Shown piece after piece: positions 46,960 through 56,085 of a stretch of 64,000 bases of DNA; position 1 is the first letter of the stretch; each line of letters opens with the position of its first letter. The notes under the pieces were generated by a model. It made no database searches. It was given only the letters and a program-made list of their open reading frames with translations, and was not told the origin of the DNA. The stretch spans positions 35,496-99,495 of the forward strand of contig NZ_JAEMQX010000004.1 of the NCBI RefSeq assembly GCF_016463645.1, written 5' to 3'. This DNA is from Sphingopyxis sp. (GTDB lineage: Bacteria > Pseudomonadota > Alphaproteobacteria > Sphingomonadales > Sphingomonadaceae). The translations under genes and the position numbers were made by a program.

Positions 46960-47853
46960 ATGGACGGAACGGATTTCGACCAGATCGCGGCCTTTCTCGC
47001 CACGGTGGAGAACGCTGGGTTCACCGCCGCCGGGACCGCATTGAACCGGGACGGCTCGCTCGTCTCGCGGCGGGTGACGGCGCTGGAGAAGCGACTTGGC
47101 GTGCGACTTCTGGAGCGGACGACACGCAGGGTCGCTCTGACCGAAGCCGGCGAAGCCTATTACCAGCGGATGCGGAAAGCCGTTCAGGCGATGGGCGAGA
47201 TCGACACAGAAGCCGTTGACGCGGCTGGCTCGGTGCGGGGAACGCTGCGTCTGTCTCTTCCGGCGACCTTCGGGCGGATGTGGATCGCGCCGATCCTGCC
47301 AGCATTTCTGCGGCAGCATCCCGGCCTTGCCGTCGAGGCGCGCTACGAGGATCGCTATGTCGATCTCGTTGCGGAGAGCTTCGACGTTGCAGTGCGGATC
47401 GGCGAACTCGCCGATAGCCGCCTGATCGCCCGTAAACTTGCCCCTGCCAGTCGCCTGTTGTGCGCTTCGCCAGATTATCTGGCCGAGCGCGGCATGCCTG
47501 CGCATCCTTCCGACCTTGCCAACCACGACTGCATCGGGTTTTCGCGGCTCGCGTCGCATCCGATCTGGCATCTCGGTGATGATGGCAAGACGATCGCGAT
47601 CCGCATCTCCGGACCGCTTGTCACCGACGATGCAACCAGCTTGCTCCAGGCTGCCGTAGCCGGTGTAGGTATCGCGATGGTATCCGACTGGCTCGCGGGA
47701 CCGGAACTCAAGAGCGGTCGGCTGGTGCCGGTGCTTCCCGGCCATCCGGTCGCCACGCCTGAAGGCATCTACATCGTCCACCCATCTGCAAAGCTCATTC
47801 CGGCGAAGACGCGCGTTTTCATAGACTGGCTGGCTAACACCATCATGCCATGA
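46960..47853 (+). CDS. LysR-family regulator, divergent from DHA2 MFS gene
   Basis: This 297-residue protein has an HTH in the first 60 residues (FDQIAAFLATVENAGFTAAGTALNRDGSLVSRRVTALEKRLGVRL in pieces) and a substrate domain with RGTLRLSLPATFGRMWIAPILPAFLRQHPGLAVEARY in pieces. It belongs to the AaeR/PtxR-like LysR group, frequently divergent from efflux genes. The 141-bp spacer shared with the MFS gene is AT-rich and should hold its operator. It probably controls the transporter. Confidence 0.86.
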   Translation: MDGTDFDQIAAFLATVENAGFTAAGTALNRDGSLVSRRVTALEKRLGVRLLERTTRRVALTEAGEAYYQRMRKAVQAMGEIDTEAVDAAGSVRGTLRLSLPATFGRMWIAPILPAFLRQHPGLAVEARYEDRYVDLVAESFDVAVRIGELADSRLIARKLAPASRLLCASPDYLAERGMPAHPSDLANHDCIGFSRLASHPIWHLGDDGKTIAIRISGPLVTDDATSLLQAAVAGVGIAMVSDWLAGPELKSGRLVPVLPGHPVATPEGIYIVHPSAKLIPAKTRVFIDWLANTIMP

Positions 47854-47977
47854 ACCTGAAAGGTCCGCTGGTTCGCGAAAGAGCGCAGTTGCGATGTCTA
47901 GCCGCACTGAACGGTAAGTTATGTCGTGCTGAGGTTGTCCCTCGCAAATTTGAGCAAGAGCCTGACGGCGCATCGTT

Positions 47978-49204
47978 TCACACCTCTCTCGCCACTGGTC
48001 TGGCTTCGCCCGCGTTCTCGCGCGCTTCGCGCCTGTCGAGCCAGCCGCTCCATAAGGTCAGCAGCAGGCCGCCGCCGACCATGATCGCTCCGACCCACGG
48101 CGTCGCGCCTAGCCCCAGCCGGGATTCCGCCACCAGCCCGCCGATGATCGCTCCGAGCGCAATGCCGGCGTTCGCGGCCGACACGTTGATGGTCGAGGCA
48201 ATGTCCACGTTTCCGGGCCGATAGCGCATGGCGAGCTGCACGACATAGAGCGCCAGACCCGGCACATTGCAGAACATGAGCGCTCCAAGAACGCCGAGCG
48301 TCAGGATAGAGCCGATCATGGACGGAGCCGTGAAGGTGAAGATCAGCAGCACCGCCGCCTGCGCGCCGAGCATCAACGCCAGCGCCGGCACCACCTGTCT
48401 GTCGGAGACGCGCCCGCCGAGGAAGTTGCCGACGATCACCGATACCCCGTAGAGCGCCAGCATCCATGCGACGCCATTGGGGCCGAAGCCTGTAATTTCC
48501 GCGAGAATGCTGGGGAGATAGGCGAAGGCGACGAAGGTGCCACCCCAGGCGCAGAAGTTCATGCCGAACGCGATCAGCAGGCGTCCGCTGCCGAGCACCT
48601 TGACCTGTTCGATGAGGCTCCCGGCTGGTGCGATGTCAATCTTGCGGGGCAAGGTCACGGCCATGGCGACCAGCGACACGAGGCCGATGGCCGCGACGAA
48701 CCAGTAGGACATGGGCCAGCCGAGCCTTTGGCCGATGACGGTTGCAATCGGCACGCCGGCCGCCACCGCGATTGTCAGGCCGCCGAACACGATTGCCACG
48801 GCCGACGCCCTGCGATCCTCTGACACGAAGCTTGCGGCGATGGCTGCCCCCACGCCGAAGAAGATGCCATGCGGCAGGGCCGAGAGGACACGCGCGACGA
48901 TGAGCAGTTCATAGCTTGTGCTTAGGGCCGCTGCCGCATTGGCGACGACGAACAGCGCCATCACCGCCAGCATGAGTGTCTTTCGTGACAGGCTTCCGGT
49001 CAGCGCCGCGAGGATCGGCGAACCGAAGCTGACCCCGAGCGCATAGCCGCTGACGACCAGCCCGGCCCGCGCGAGATTGATCCCGAAGTCATCGGCGATC
49101 TGCGGCAGGACGCCGACGCTCGCATATTCGGTGGTGCCGATGGCGAATCCGCCGGCCATCATGGACAACAGAGCGGGTAGTCGATTTGGGCTTGAACGCA
49201 ACAT
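47978..49204 (-). CDS. MFS transporter, DHA1 family (sugar efflux/NepI/AraJ-like)
   Basis: The protein is 408 residues from ATG 49204, which has GAGAGG at -9. It shows 12 helices, PALLSMMAGGFAIGTTEYASVGVLPQIADDFGI (in pieces) typical of the AraJ/YdhP-type DHA1 group, and a loop 2-3 region LTGSLSRKTLMLAVMALF. The frame opens much further upstream as antisense to the next LysR gene; that part is not real. It is divergent from the LysR gene at 49304, with a palindromic operator candidate between them. Confidence 0.85.
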   Translation of the reverse strand: MLRSSPNRLPALLSMMAGGFAIGTTEYASVGVLPQIADDFGINLARAGLVVSGYALGVSFGSPILAALTGSLSRKTLMLAVMALFVVANAAAALSTSYELLIVARVLSALPHGIFFGVGAAIAASFVSEDRRASAVAIVFGGLTIAVAAGVPIATVIGQRLGWPMSYWFVAAIGLVSLVAMAVTLPRKIDIAPAGSLIEQVKVLGSGRLLIAFGMNFCAWGGTFVAFAYLPSILAEITGFGPNGVAWMLALYGVSVIVGNFLGGRVSDRQVVPALALMLGAQAAVLLIFTFTAPSMIGSILTLGVLGALMFCNVPGLALYVVQLAMRYRPGNVDIASTINVSAANAGIALGAIIGGLVAESRLGLGATPWVGAIMVGGGLLLTLWSGWLDRREARENAGEARPVAREV

Positions 49205-49256
49205 TGAACCTCTCGGGAAAACTTCGCTATCAGTTTCCCGAGGGTATTCTTGCGGG

Positions 49257-49280
49257 AGATATGATGGTAGAATCATATCT
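49257..49280. promoter_or_regulatory. Palindromic operator candidate between MFS and LysR genes
   Basis: AGATATGAT and ATCATATCT form a perfect 9-bp inverted repeat with a 6-nt spacer. It lies 24 bp before the LysR start at 49304 and 53 bp before the MFS start at 49204. Size and dyad symmetry fit a LysR binding site (T-N11-A type core). It is AT-rich in an otherwise GC-rich region. Confidence 0.6.
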
Positions 49281-49303
49281 CTGAAATCAGACATCAGATT
49301 AAA

Positions 49304-50191
49304 ATGATATCCGACGCTCTTACTCCTGATCTGTTGCGCGCCTATGTGTCGGTCTGCCGGCTGGGAAGCCTCAGCCGTGCCGCCGAACAGGCGGGTCGCG
49401 CGCAATCTGCGCTCAGCATGCAGATGCGTCGCCTGGAAGACCTGCTGGGAAAACGGCTGTTGCGCCGCACTGGTCGCGGCGTCGTTCCGACGGTCGAGGG
49501 CGAAGTCTTTCTCAGCTATGCCACGCGCATGCTGCATCTTGGTGAAGAAGCCGTGGCGCGCCTTGGCGAGTGCCGCGCTGGCGATCCCGTCCGCATCGGT
49601 CTTGCCGAAGAGATCGCCATCGGTACGCTCCCCGAGGCGCTGGGCCGCCTGCGCCGCGCTCACCCGGAACTGCCACTCGATGTTGTTGTAGACCACAGCA
49701 TCGCGATCGCTGATCGCTGGCGCGACGGCGATCTTGATCTCGCCATCGCCACCTGCTCTTCCTTCGCAGGCGATGCCGCCGAGACATGGGATGTCGAACT
49801 TCTTTGGGTTGGTGCGATTGACAGCGACCCTGACAGCACGCGGCCGCTTGAGATCATCGCCTATGCCGAGCCGTGCTTCTGGCGACGACGTATGGTGGAA
49901 GCGCTCGCGGAATGCCAACGCGATTACCGGGTGACGTTGACGAGCCAGAGCATCGCGGCGATCCGCTCTGGCGTAGAAAATGGCCTTGGAATCGCTTTGA
50001 TGATGGACGAGTGCTTCCGCTCCGAGACGATGCGGGTGCTGCCGGTCTCGGCGGGGCTTCCGGCACCGCTTGTCGTCCAGTATGGCCTTTACGTGCGAGA
50101 TCGCACCCATGCCGCCACGGCCGCGGCGATGGACCATTTCCTTGCTAGTCTGCGCGGGTCGAATTTCACGGCCCGGCGCGCTCATGCATAG
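49304..50191 (+). CDS. LysR-family regulator, divergent from DHA1 MFS gene
   Basis: This 295-residue protein has a LysR HTH (LLRAYVSVCRLGSLSRAAEQAGRAQSALSMQMRRLEDLLGKRLL in pieces) and effector domain (DPVRIGLAEEIAIGTLPEALGRLRRAHPELPLDVVV in pieces). It starts 24 bp after the dyad at 49257-49280, fitting autoregulation and control of the MFS gene. Its stop overlaps the convergent serine hydrolase gene by 10 bp. Confidence 0.86.
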   Translation: MISDALTPDLLRAYVSVCRLGSLSRAAEQAGRAQSALSMQMRRLEDLLGKRLLRRTGRGVVPTVEGEVFLSYATRMLHLGEEAVARLGECRAGDPVRIGLAEEIAIGTLPEALGRLRRAHPELPLDVVVDHSIAIADRWRDGDLDLAIATCSSFAGDAAETWDVELLWVGAIDSDPDSTRPLEIIAYAEPCFWRRRMVEALAECQRDYRVTLTSQSIAAIRSGVENGLGIALMMDECFRSETMRVLPVSAGLPAPLVVQYGLYVRDRTHAATAAAMDHFLASLRGSNFTARRAHA

Positions 50192-51366
50192 ATCGCCTGC
50201 GCCAGCTCGTCAGGGAACCGCCCACCGGGCGATTGTCCTTCGAGACCGGCATTAGTGAAGGCGACCACAGATAGCCCCTTTTCCCGATCCACGGACCACG
50301 AATGTCCATAGGCCCCGCCCATGCGCCATGTGCCCGGTGTCTCCGCGAACCCCGCCGCGAAGGGGTCACGCAGAATGGTGAAACCAAGACCAAAGCCGCG
50401 CCCCGGCCATGGCGCAAGGTCCATGCCGGCCGCGTGATCGGTAGCCATTTCGCCGACCAGTTCAGTAGGCAGGAGTGGTGCGCCACCCCGCCGCAATATT
50501 TCAAGGATGCGCAGCGTATCGCCCGCCGTGCCGATCATGCCTGCGCCACCGGAGGGAAAGGCGCTCGCATCAAGGGCGCGCGCTGGCGACAGGCGCAGTC
50601 CCTCGACCTCTTCCCAAAGGGGCACGATTTCGGAATCCGCCATCCGGCGCGGGCCGGACGCTTCGTTGACGTAAGGAACGGCCAGACGAGCGGGATCGAC
50701 GACCTCGAATCCGGTGTCATTGATGCCGAGCGGCGTCGCCACCAGCTCGCGCACCGCCTCGGGGAGCGGAACGCCCGTCACTCGTGCGATCAGCCCACCC
50801 ACGACATCCGTTGCGAGCGAGTAGGTCCATGCCGTTCCCGGTTGAAAAAGAAGCGGCACCGAAGCGATGCGGCGGATGTTTTCCTCAAGCGAGATGTCCG
50901 ACAGGTCCATGCCATCGGACACGCCGGCACGGTGATAGGGTCCATCCGCCGGTTCGAGGAAGCCGTAACCGAGACCGGACGTGTGGCTTAGCAGATGGCG
51001 CAGGGTGATCCGGGCAGACGAGCCGTCCGCGAGCTTCGGCCGGAAATCCGCAAGCCATGTATCGACGGGTTCATCGAGCGCCAGTCGCCCTTGCGCGACC
51101 AGCACCATCGCGGCGGTGGACACGTAGAGCTTGGAGACGGACGCCAGCCGGAACAGCGTGTCCTCGCGCATCTCCCGGTTCGCTTCGCGGTCGGCAAGGC
51201 CGGCGGCGCGGCGATAGACAAGTTTCCCATCCAGGGAGAGAAGGACAACGGCCCCGACAAGGCGTTGCTCGGCAATTGCCATGTCGATGACGGCGTCGAT
51301 GCGATCCGGCAGGCCGTCAATGGTGATCGCCGTCGAGGACTCTTCTGTGGCTATGGATGTGTTCAT
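50182..51366 (-). CDS. Serine hydrolase of the beta-lactamase/class C esterase family
   Basis: The protein is 394 residues from ATG 51366, which has AGGTGAG at -10. The SxxK active-site motif is FRLASVSKLY (about residue 73), with the YxN-type motif likely in WTYSLATDVVG and a C-terminal GxG/HxG-like MGGAYGHSWSVD. No signal peptide is seen, so a cytoplasmic esterase (EstB-like) is more likely than a periplasmic beta-lactamase. It lies 4 bp after the MFS gene stop at 51371 and is probably in its operon. Substrate unknown; resistance cannot be inferred. Confidence 0.83.
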   Translation of the reverse strand: MNTSIATEESSTAITIDGLPDRIDAVIDMAIAEQRLVGAVVLLSLDGKLVYRRAAGLADREANREMREDTLFRLASVSKLYVSTAAMVLVAQGRLALDEPVDTWLADFRPKLADGSSARITLRHLLSHTSGLGYGFLEPADGPYHRAGVSDGMDLSDISLEENIRRIASVPLLFQPGTAWTYSLATDVVGGLIARVTGVPLPEAVRELVATPLGINDTGFEVVDPARLAVPYVNEASGPRRMADSEIVPLWEEVEGLRLSPARALDASAFPSGGAGMIGTAGDTLRILEILRRGGAPLLPTELVGEMATDHAAGMDLAPWPGRGFGLGFTILRDPFAAGFAETPGTWRMGGAYGHSWSVDREKGLSVVAFTNAGLEGQSPGGRFPDELAQAIYA

Positions 51367-51370
51367 GGTC

Positions 51371-52633
51371 TCACCTGTTTTGCGGATCATTGGCCCGGCT
51401 GGTGGCCGATCCGGTTTTCGATGACGGGAACCCGTGCGAGCGGGCGGCCCAGGCGACGGCGAACGTCGCGACGAGCAGCGCCAGCACGCTCCACGGAAAG
51501 GCGGACACGCCGAGGGTTTCGAGCAGGATGCCGCCGACGATCCCGCCTCCGGCAATCGCCATGTTCCAGGCCGTGACGATCATGGATTGCGCCACATCGG
51601 CAGCTTCCCCTGCCGTTTTTGCCGAAGCAGTCTGGAAGAGCGTCGCCGCACCACCGAAGGCCAGCCCCCAAACGGCGACCGCGACGTAGATCACTGCCGG
51701 CACCTGTCCCCAAATCCCGAGAAGCAGCGCGGACAGGCCGAACAGCACGGAGCTGACAAGGACCAATTCGCGTAGCCAGCGGTCGATCAGCACGCCGACG
51801 ATCCAGATGCCGAGAAGCGCCGTTACGCCGAAGACGAGCAGCACCACGTCGATACGCTCCGCGATACCGGCCGGCACGAGGAACGGCGCGATGTAGGTGT
51901 AGAGGATGTTGTGGGCGAGAACGAAGGCCAGCGTGACGAACAGCACCGGCCGGATGCCCGGCAGGGTGAAGACAGCCCGAAGCGCAAAACCCTTTCCGCG
52001 CGCCTGACCGGGGAAGTCGGGCACCTTGGCGAGCACCCAAAAGATAAGCAGCACCGTCAGCACGCTCATGAGCCCGAAGGTCACACGCCAGCCGAGCGCC
52101 GCGCCGAGGAACGTGCCCGCCGGAATGCCGAGCGAAAGGGCGAGCGGCGTTCCGACCATGGCGACGGCGATGGCGCGGCCTTTCAGATGCTCGGGCACCA
52201 TGCGCGCGGCGTAGCCGGCGACCAGCGCCCAAAGTAGCCCGGCAAACACCCCGGCGAAGAAGCGGGCGACCAGCGTGATCGCGTAGTTATCGGAAATCGC
52301 CGTCACCGTGTTGACGATGGCGAAGCCGCCGATGGCGATCAGCAGCAGCGGCCGACGCCGCCACCCTTGCGTGGCGGTGGTCAGCGGGATGGCCGCGATG
52401 AGCGAGCCGACCGCGTAGATGGTGACGAGCTGGCCGACCAGCGCCTCGGAGACCGAAAGGCTTTCGGCCATCTGCGGCAGCAGGCCCGCCGGCAGGGCTT
52501 CGGTCAGGATCGTGATGAACGCCGCCATGGCGAGCGCCAGCAGCGCGGCCCAAGGCAGCCGGTCGCTTAGGGCCGAATGTTCATCGGCTAGATTTTCGGG
52601 GGAGATTTCTTCGCTGGTCGTGGTCGAGTTCAT
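51371..52633 (-). CDS. MFS transporter, DHA1 family
   Basis: This 420-residue protein has an acidic N-terminal tail, then 12 helices: LPWAALLALAMAAFITILTEALPAGLLPQMAESLSV (in pieces) is the DHA1 start, and GTPLALSLGIPAGTFLGAALGWRVTF carries the antiport motif. Helices 7-12 follow the FPGQARGKGF loop. It is divergent from the LysR gene at 52804 and followed by the serine hydrolase. It is the third LysR-MFS pair of the cargo block. Confidence 0.85.
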   Translation of the reverse strand: MNSTTTSEEISPENLADEHSALSDRLPWAALLALAMAAFITILTEALPAGLLPQMAESLSVSEALVGQLVTIYAVGSLIAAIPLTTATQGWRRRPLLLIAIGGFAIVNTVTAISDNYAITLVARFFAGVFAGLLWALVAGYAARMVPEHLKGRAIAVAMVGTPLALSLGIPAGTFLGAALGWRVTFGLMSVLTVLLIFWVLAKVPDFPGQARGKGFALRAVFTLPGIRPVLFVTLAFVLAHNILYTYIAPFLVPAGIAERIDVVLLVFGVTALLGIWIVGVLIDRWLRELVLVSSVLFGLSALLLGIWGQVPAVIYVAVAVWGLAFGGAATLFQTASAKTAGEAADVAQSMIVTAWNMAIAGGGIVGGILLETLGVSAFPWSVLALLVATFAVAWAARSHGFPSSKTGSATSRANDPQNR

Positions 52634-52803
52634 AAGTCTGCCTGCATCGTTACTGGTGAGCGGCAGGCGGAAACTGGCGAATGCTTCGACGTGACCCTTA
52701 TCCGGCTGCTCTGTTGCACCGAATAATAGGCAGATGCCATCTCAAGAAAATAAGGCTATAGTTCCGTTCTTAACGGACGTCTGCGTCCGCAATGGAGCTT
52801 GGC

Positions 52804-53700
52804 ATGATGGATCACATGGCCGGTCTCGGCGCGTTCATTCAGGCCGCCGAAACGCGCAGCTTCGTTGCGGCGGGCCGCCAACTCGGCGTGTCGGCCTCGG
52901 CCGTGGGTAAGGCAATCGCCCGTCTCGAACAGCGCCTCGGTGTCCGGCTTTTCCATCGCTCAACACGCAGCATCACTCTGACCCCGGAAGGCGTGATGTT
53001 CTTGGAGCGCTGCCGGCGCATCGTCTGCGAGATCGAGGCCGCCGAACTGGAGCTGTCGCAGCGGCAGGAAGCACCGCGCGGCAAGCTGCGAGTCAGCCTT
53101 CCGCTGGTCGGTATGCTACTGATGCCAGCAATCGGAGCCTTTGTCCGCACCTACCCGGAGATTGAGCTGGACCTTGATTTCACGGATCGGCTTGTGGATG
53201 TCATTGACGAAGGGTTCGACGCGGTGATCCGCACGGGCGAGATCAGCGATTCCCGCCTGATGACCCGCGTTATCGGCACTTTCCGACAACATCTCGTGGC
53301 CTCGCCCCGCTACTTGAAAGAACGCGGCACTCCACAGACGCCCGCCGATCTTCTCACCCATGCCTGCCTGCACCACAAGTTTCCGAGCAGCGGCAAGCTC
53401 GAACGCTGGCCGCTGCACGCCGATGGAAATCCTCTCGACATTGAGCTTCCGACGACCGTGGTGGCGAGCACGATCGAACCGCTTCTATCTCTGGCCGACC
53501 AAGGCATCGGCATCGCCTGCCTGCCTGATTTCGCGGTAGCGCGGCAGATCGAGAGCGGGACGCTGGTTCCGATACTTGAAGATCACACCGCGAATGCGGG
53601 GACGTTCCGATTGCTCTGGCCCTCGACTCGGCATGCCTCTCCCAAGCTGACTGCGTTCATTGAGTTCATGGCGAAGCATCTCTTTGGTGTTGCGGTTTGA
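52804..53700 (+). CDS. LysR-family regulator, divergent from DHA1 MFS-hydrolase operon
   Basis: The protein is about 298 residues. I use ATG 52804 because a GGAG lies 6 nt upstream; ATG 52792 would add 4 residues. The HTH is LGAFIQAAETRSFVAAGRQLGVSASAVGKAIARLEQRLG in pieces; the effector domain includes RGKLRVSLPLVGMLLMPAIGAFVRTYPEIELDL in pieces. It is AaeR-like in layout. The gene ends 8 bp before the end of the convergent relaxase gene, so it marks the border between cargo and transfer genes. Confidence 0.85.
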   Translation: MMDHMAGLGAFIQAAETRSFVAAGRQLGVSASAVGKAIARLEQRLGVRLFHRSTRSITLTPEGVMFLERCRRIVCEIEAAELELSQRQEAPRGKLRVSLPLVGMLLMPAIGAFVRTYPEIELDLDFTDRLVDVIDEGFDAVIRTGEISDSRLMTRVIGTFRQHLVASPRYLKERGTPQTPADLLTHACLHHKFPSSGKLERWPLHADGNPLDIELPTTVVASTIEPLLSLADQGIGIACLPDFAVARQIESGTLVPILEDHTANAGTFRLLWPSTRHASPKLTAFIEFMAKHLFGVAV

Positions 53701-53708
53701 CCGAAGGA

Positions 53709-55772
53709 CTAAATCCCCAATCCGCGCTGCCGTCCCAACTGCCACGACACCGACCCGCCCTGCACAACGCCCATCACTTCGCGGCCGAGCTGGCGGTCGA
53801 TGACCGGCCGCCATGGGACAAGGGTGAACTCGTGGCTCTTCTCGACCAGGGCGAACTTGCCGCTGGATAGCTGCACGGTTCCGGTGAACTTGCCGCTGAC
53901 GCTCTCCCCGTCCGCTACCACCCGGAACGGCAGCGCCTTGCTCTCCGCCATTTCCGCGCCGACGCGGGCGACTTCGCGCTCGCGCAGCGTGGCGAGAAGG
54001 CTGCGCCGGTAGAAGATGCGACCGTCCCGCGCTCGGGTGGCGTCACCCTGTTCGATATGATGCTCGCGGCGCAGGTCCATGGCGTCGCGCACCTGCTGGC
54101 CGAACCCGGCCGGAGCGAGATCCGATGCGTCAGGCGTCACCAGCCGCCGGTCGAGCCAGGTCGCGCCGTCAGACCCGATCTGGCTTTCCAGATTGAAGGT
54201 CGAAAGGACGCGGATGCTGGCCTGCCGGTTGCGGCCGGCGTCATAGGCGGCGGCGCGGCTCTCGAAATCCTCCGGGATGCGCCATTGGTCAGTGTCGATG
54301 CGCTCGACGATCCCGGCGCGGCGGAGCGCCTCCAGTCGGCGAACATGGGCATCGACGAAGCCCTCATAATCGCCGCCCGGAACGCGGCCCTCGAACTTCG
54401 CCTGTTCGAGATGGCGGCTCGGCCGGTAGATGCCGTCCTCGGCGATGACGGCAATAGTCCGGTCGGATGGCCGTTGTGTCGTATCGGCCGGGCCGATCTC
54501 GATGACGCTGCCGATCCGGGCGTCCTCGACGCGGGCCGGGTCGATGCCCGGAACATGATGCGTCCGGCCGTCGATGCCGTCCACCACGACGGTCAGGTTC
54601 TCGCCCATCTCGTCGGTGAGATATTTGTCCACGACGCGGCCGACGATGGGCGTCTCGGGCGCGGCATCATGAAGCTGGAACGTCATCGGATCGCGCTCCA
54701 GCCCATCGGCCTTCAGCGCCTTGTGCATATTGCGGATGATGTCGCCGCGCTTGCCCAGCTCGCGCAAGGTCGGCTCCATGCGCTCGCTCAACTCCCAGAC
54801 GCCCGGCGCGTGTTCGGTGGCGAGGCCCATCTGCTCCAGCTTGCCCAGGCGGCGCAGTCGCAGCGTCCGGTCGAACTGGCGACGCGGATCGTCGGGTTCA
54901 TGGCGCAGATCGATGAAGCGTTCATCTGCTTCCTCGGTCATGGCCCGGTCGATGCGGGTTAAGCGGTCCTGATCGACTTCGGCCGAGAGCTTGCGGGTCT
55001 GCTCGATCTCGTTGACGGGACCAAGCTCCAGCGTGGTCAACTCGCTCGCCCGCTCGCGGATGCCGTTGGCGAGATAGTCGCCGTTGATGACCAGATTCTC
55101 GCCCAGGTCATCCTTGCCCCGGACTATGACATGAACATGAGGATGGCCGGTGTTGTAGTGATTGACCGCGACCCAATCGAGTTTCGTTCCAAGGTCGGCC
55201 TCGATCTGGCGCATAAGGTCGCGGGTGTGCGCTGTCAGGTCGGTCAGGTCCGCGCCGTCTTCCGGCGAGACGATGAACCGGAACTGATGCCGATCGTCTT
55301 TGCCGCGATCAAGAAAGGCGTCGCCATCGGCGCGGTCGTCTGTCGCGGAATAGAGCTGGCCGCGCTCGCCGTCGCGCGATGTCCCATCGCGCTGGATATA
55401 ACGCAGATGGGCGGCGGCCTTGCCGTTCTTTCCGGCCTGCTGAATGTAGCGGGTTTTCACGACGACACGGCGCATTCCCGGCGCGCTGTGCTTCCAGCCG
55501 CCGGACAAGGTGCGGGCACGCACGAAGGCCGCGCCGCGTCCACGCTTGAGGCCCGGCCCGCTACTCCCCCGCGATGCTTTGCCGCCCTTGGTGGAGGCTG
55601 ACGATCTGGAGCGTGGCGAGGATGATGCGGATGACCGCGACGGGCTGTTGCTGTGCTGGCGGGCAAGTTTCTTCGCCTGCGTCAGAAAGCTCTTGGCCTT
55701 GCCGAGCTTGGGCGCATCAGATCGGATGCGGCCGGGCTTCGGCCGGAAGCGGTTCTCGTCGTCGGCGCTCAT
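53709..55772 (-). CDS. VirD2-like relaxase with DUF3363 (RlxS-like)
   Basis: The protein is 687 residues from ATG 55772, with GGAGG 7 nt upstream. A basic Ser/Arg-rich N-terminus (about 1-100) precedes the relaxase domain: MRRVVVKTRYIQQAGKNGKAAAHLRYIQRDG in pieces, then the metal triad WVAVNHYNTGHPHVHVIVRGKDD (about residue 205-225). The C-terminal two thirds is the DUF3363 region, found in relaxases of Tn4371 and symbiosis-ICE type. It nicks oriT and pilots the strand through TraG and the Trb channel. It is the last gene of the leftward rep/tra operon. Confidence 0.9.
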   Translation of the reverse strand: MSADDENRFRPKPGRIRSDAPKLGKAKSFLTQAKKLARQHSNSPSRSSASSSPRSRSSASTKGGKASRGSSGPGLKRGRGAAFVRARTLSGGWKHSAPGMRRVVVKTRYIQQAGKNGKAAAHLRYIQRDGTSRDGERGQLYSATDDRADGDAFLDRGKDDRHQFRFIVSPEDGADLTDLTAHTRDLMRQIEADLGTKLDWVAVNHYNTGHPHVHVIVRGKDDLGENLVINGDYLANGIRERASELTTLELGPVNEIEQTRKLSAEVDQDRLTRIDRAMTEEADERFIDLRHEPDDPRRQFDRTLRLRRLGKLEQMGLATEHAPGVWELSERMEPTLRELGKRGDIIRNMHKALKADGLERDPMTFQLHDAAPETPIVGRVVDKYLTDEMGENLTVVVDGIDGRTHHVPGIDPARVEDARIGSVIEIGPADTTQRPSDRTIAVIAEDGIYRPSRHLEQAKFEGRVPGGDYEGFVDAHVRRLEALRRAGIVERIDTDQWRIPEDFESRAAAYDAGRNRQASIRVLSTFNLESQIGSDGATWLDRRLVTPDASDLAPAGFGQQVRDAMDLRREHHIEQGDATRARDGRIFYRRSLLATLREREVARVGAEMAESKALPFRVVADGESVSGKFTGTVQLSSGKFALVEKSHEFTLVPWRPVIDRQLGREVMGVVQGGSVSWQLGRQRGLGI

Positions 55773-56085
55773 GGACGCGCCTCCGGCCAAAATCCAAGGA
55801 AATCGGGCGTTCGGCGGCCATGGTGCCGGTCAAAACCCAGCAAAGCCAAGGCTTTGCGCAAATTGGCGGCTCGTGCCGTCCAAAAACAGGGTGCTGCTCG
55901 CGGCTCCCCTAACCAGTGTGCAGATAACAACAATTTCGAGAACATGGGCGCCGTGGTGCCATGTTCCTTTATCTTGCCCTCCGCCTTTACTGCCCTTTCC
56001 GCCCTTCCTGCCGATAATCCAGCCAGGCGAAACCCTGCATGACTGGACACCGGAACGGATCGCGCCGAGCGCGGGAACACGCCTC
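55773..56085. other. Non-coding interval upstream of the relaxase; candidate oriT region
   Basis: This 313-bp region has no supportable gene. It contains a perfect 8-bp inverted repeat GCAAAGCC-AA-GGCTTTGC (55840-55857) about 70 bp from the relaxase start. Next to it is a pyrimidine/purine-skewed stretch with CACCCTG on the minus strand (around 55882-55892). Relaxase genes of this class usually sit beside their oriT, so this is the most likely place for it; the nick site cannot be fixed by eye. Confidence 0.4.

Noticed and set aside
47978..50185. 735-codon minus-strand frame as one long protein
   Set aside because: Only the part from ATG 49204 is a credible MFS protein; the upstream part is antisense to the LysR gene at 49304.
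50182..51366. Beta-lactamase antibiotic resistance gene
   Set aside because: SxxK is present but there is no signal peptide and the spacing fits cytoplasmic class C esterases; resistance cannot be claimed.
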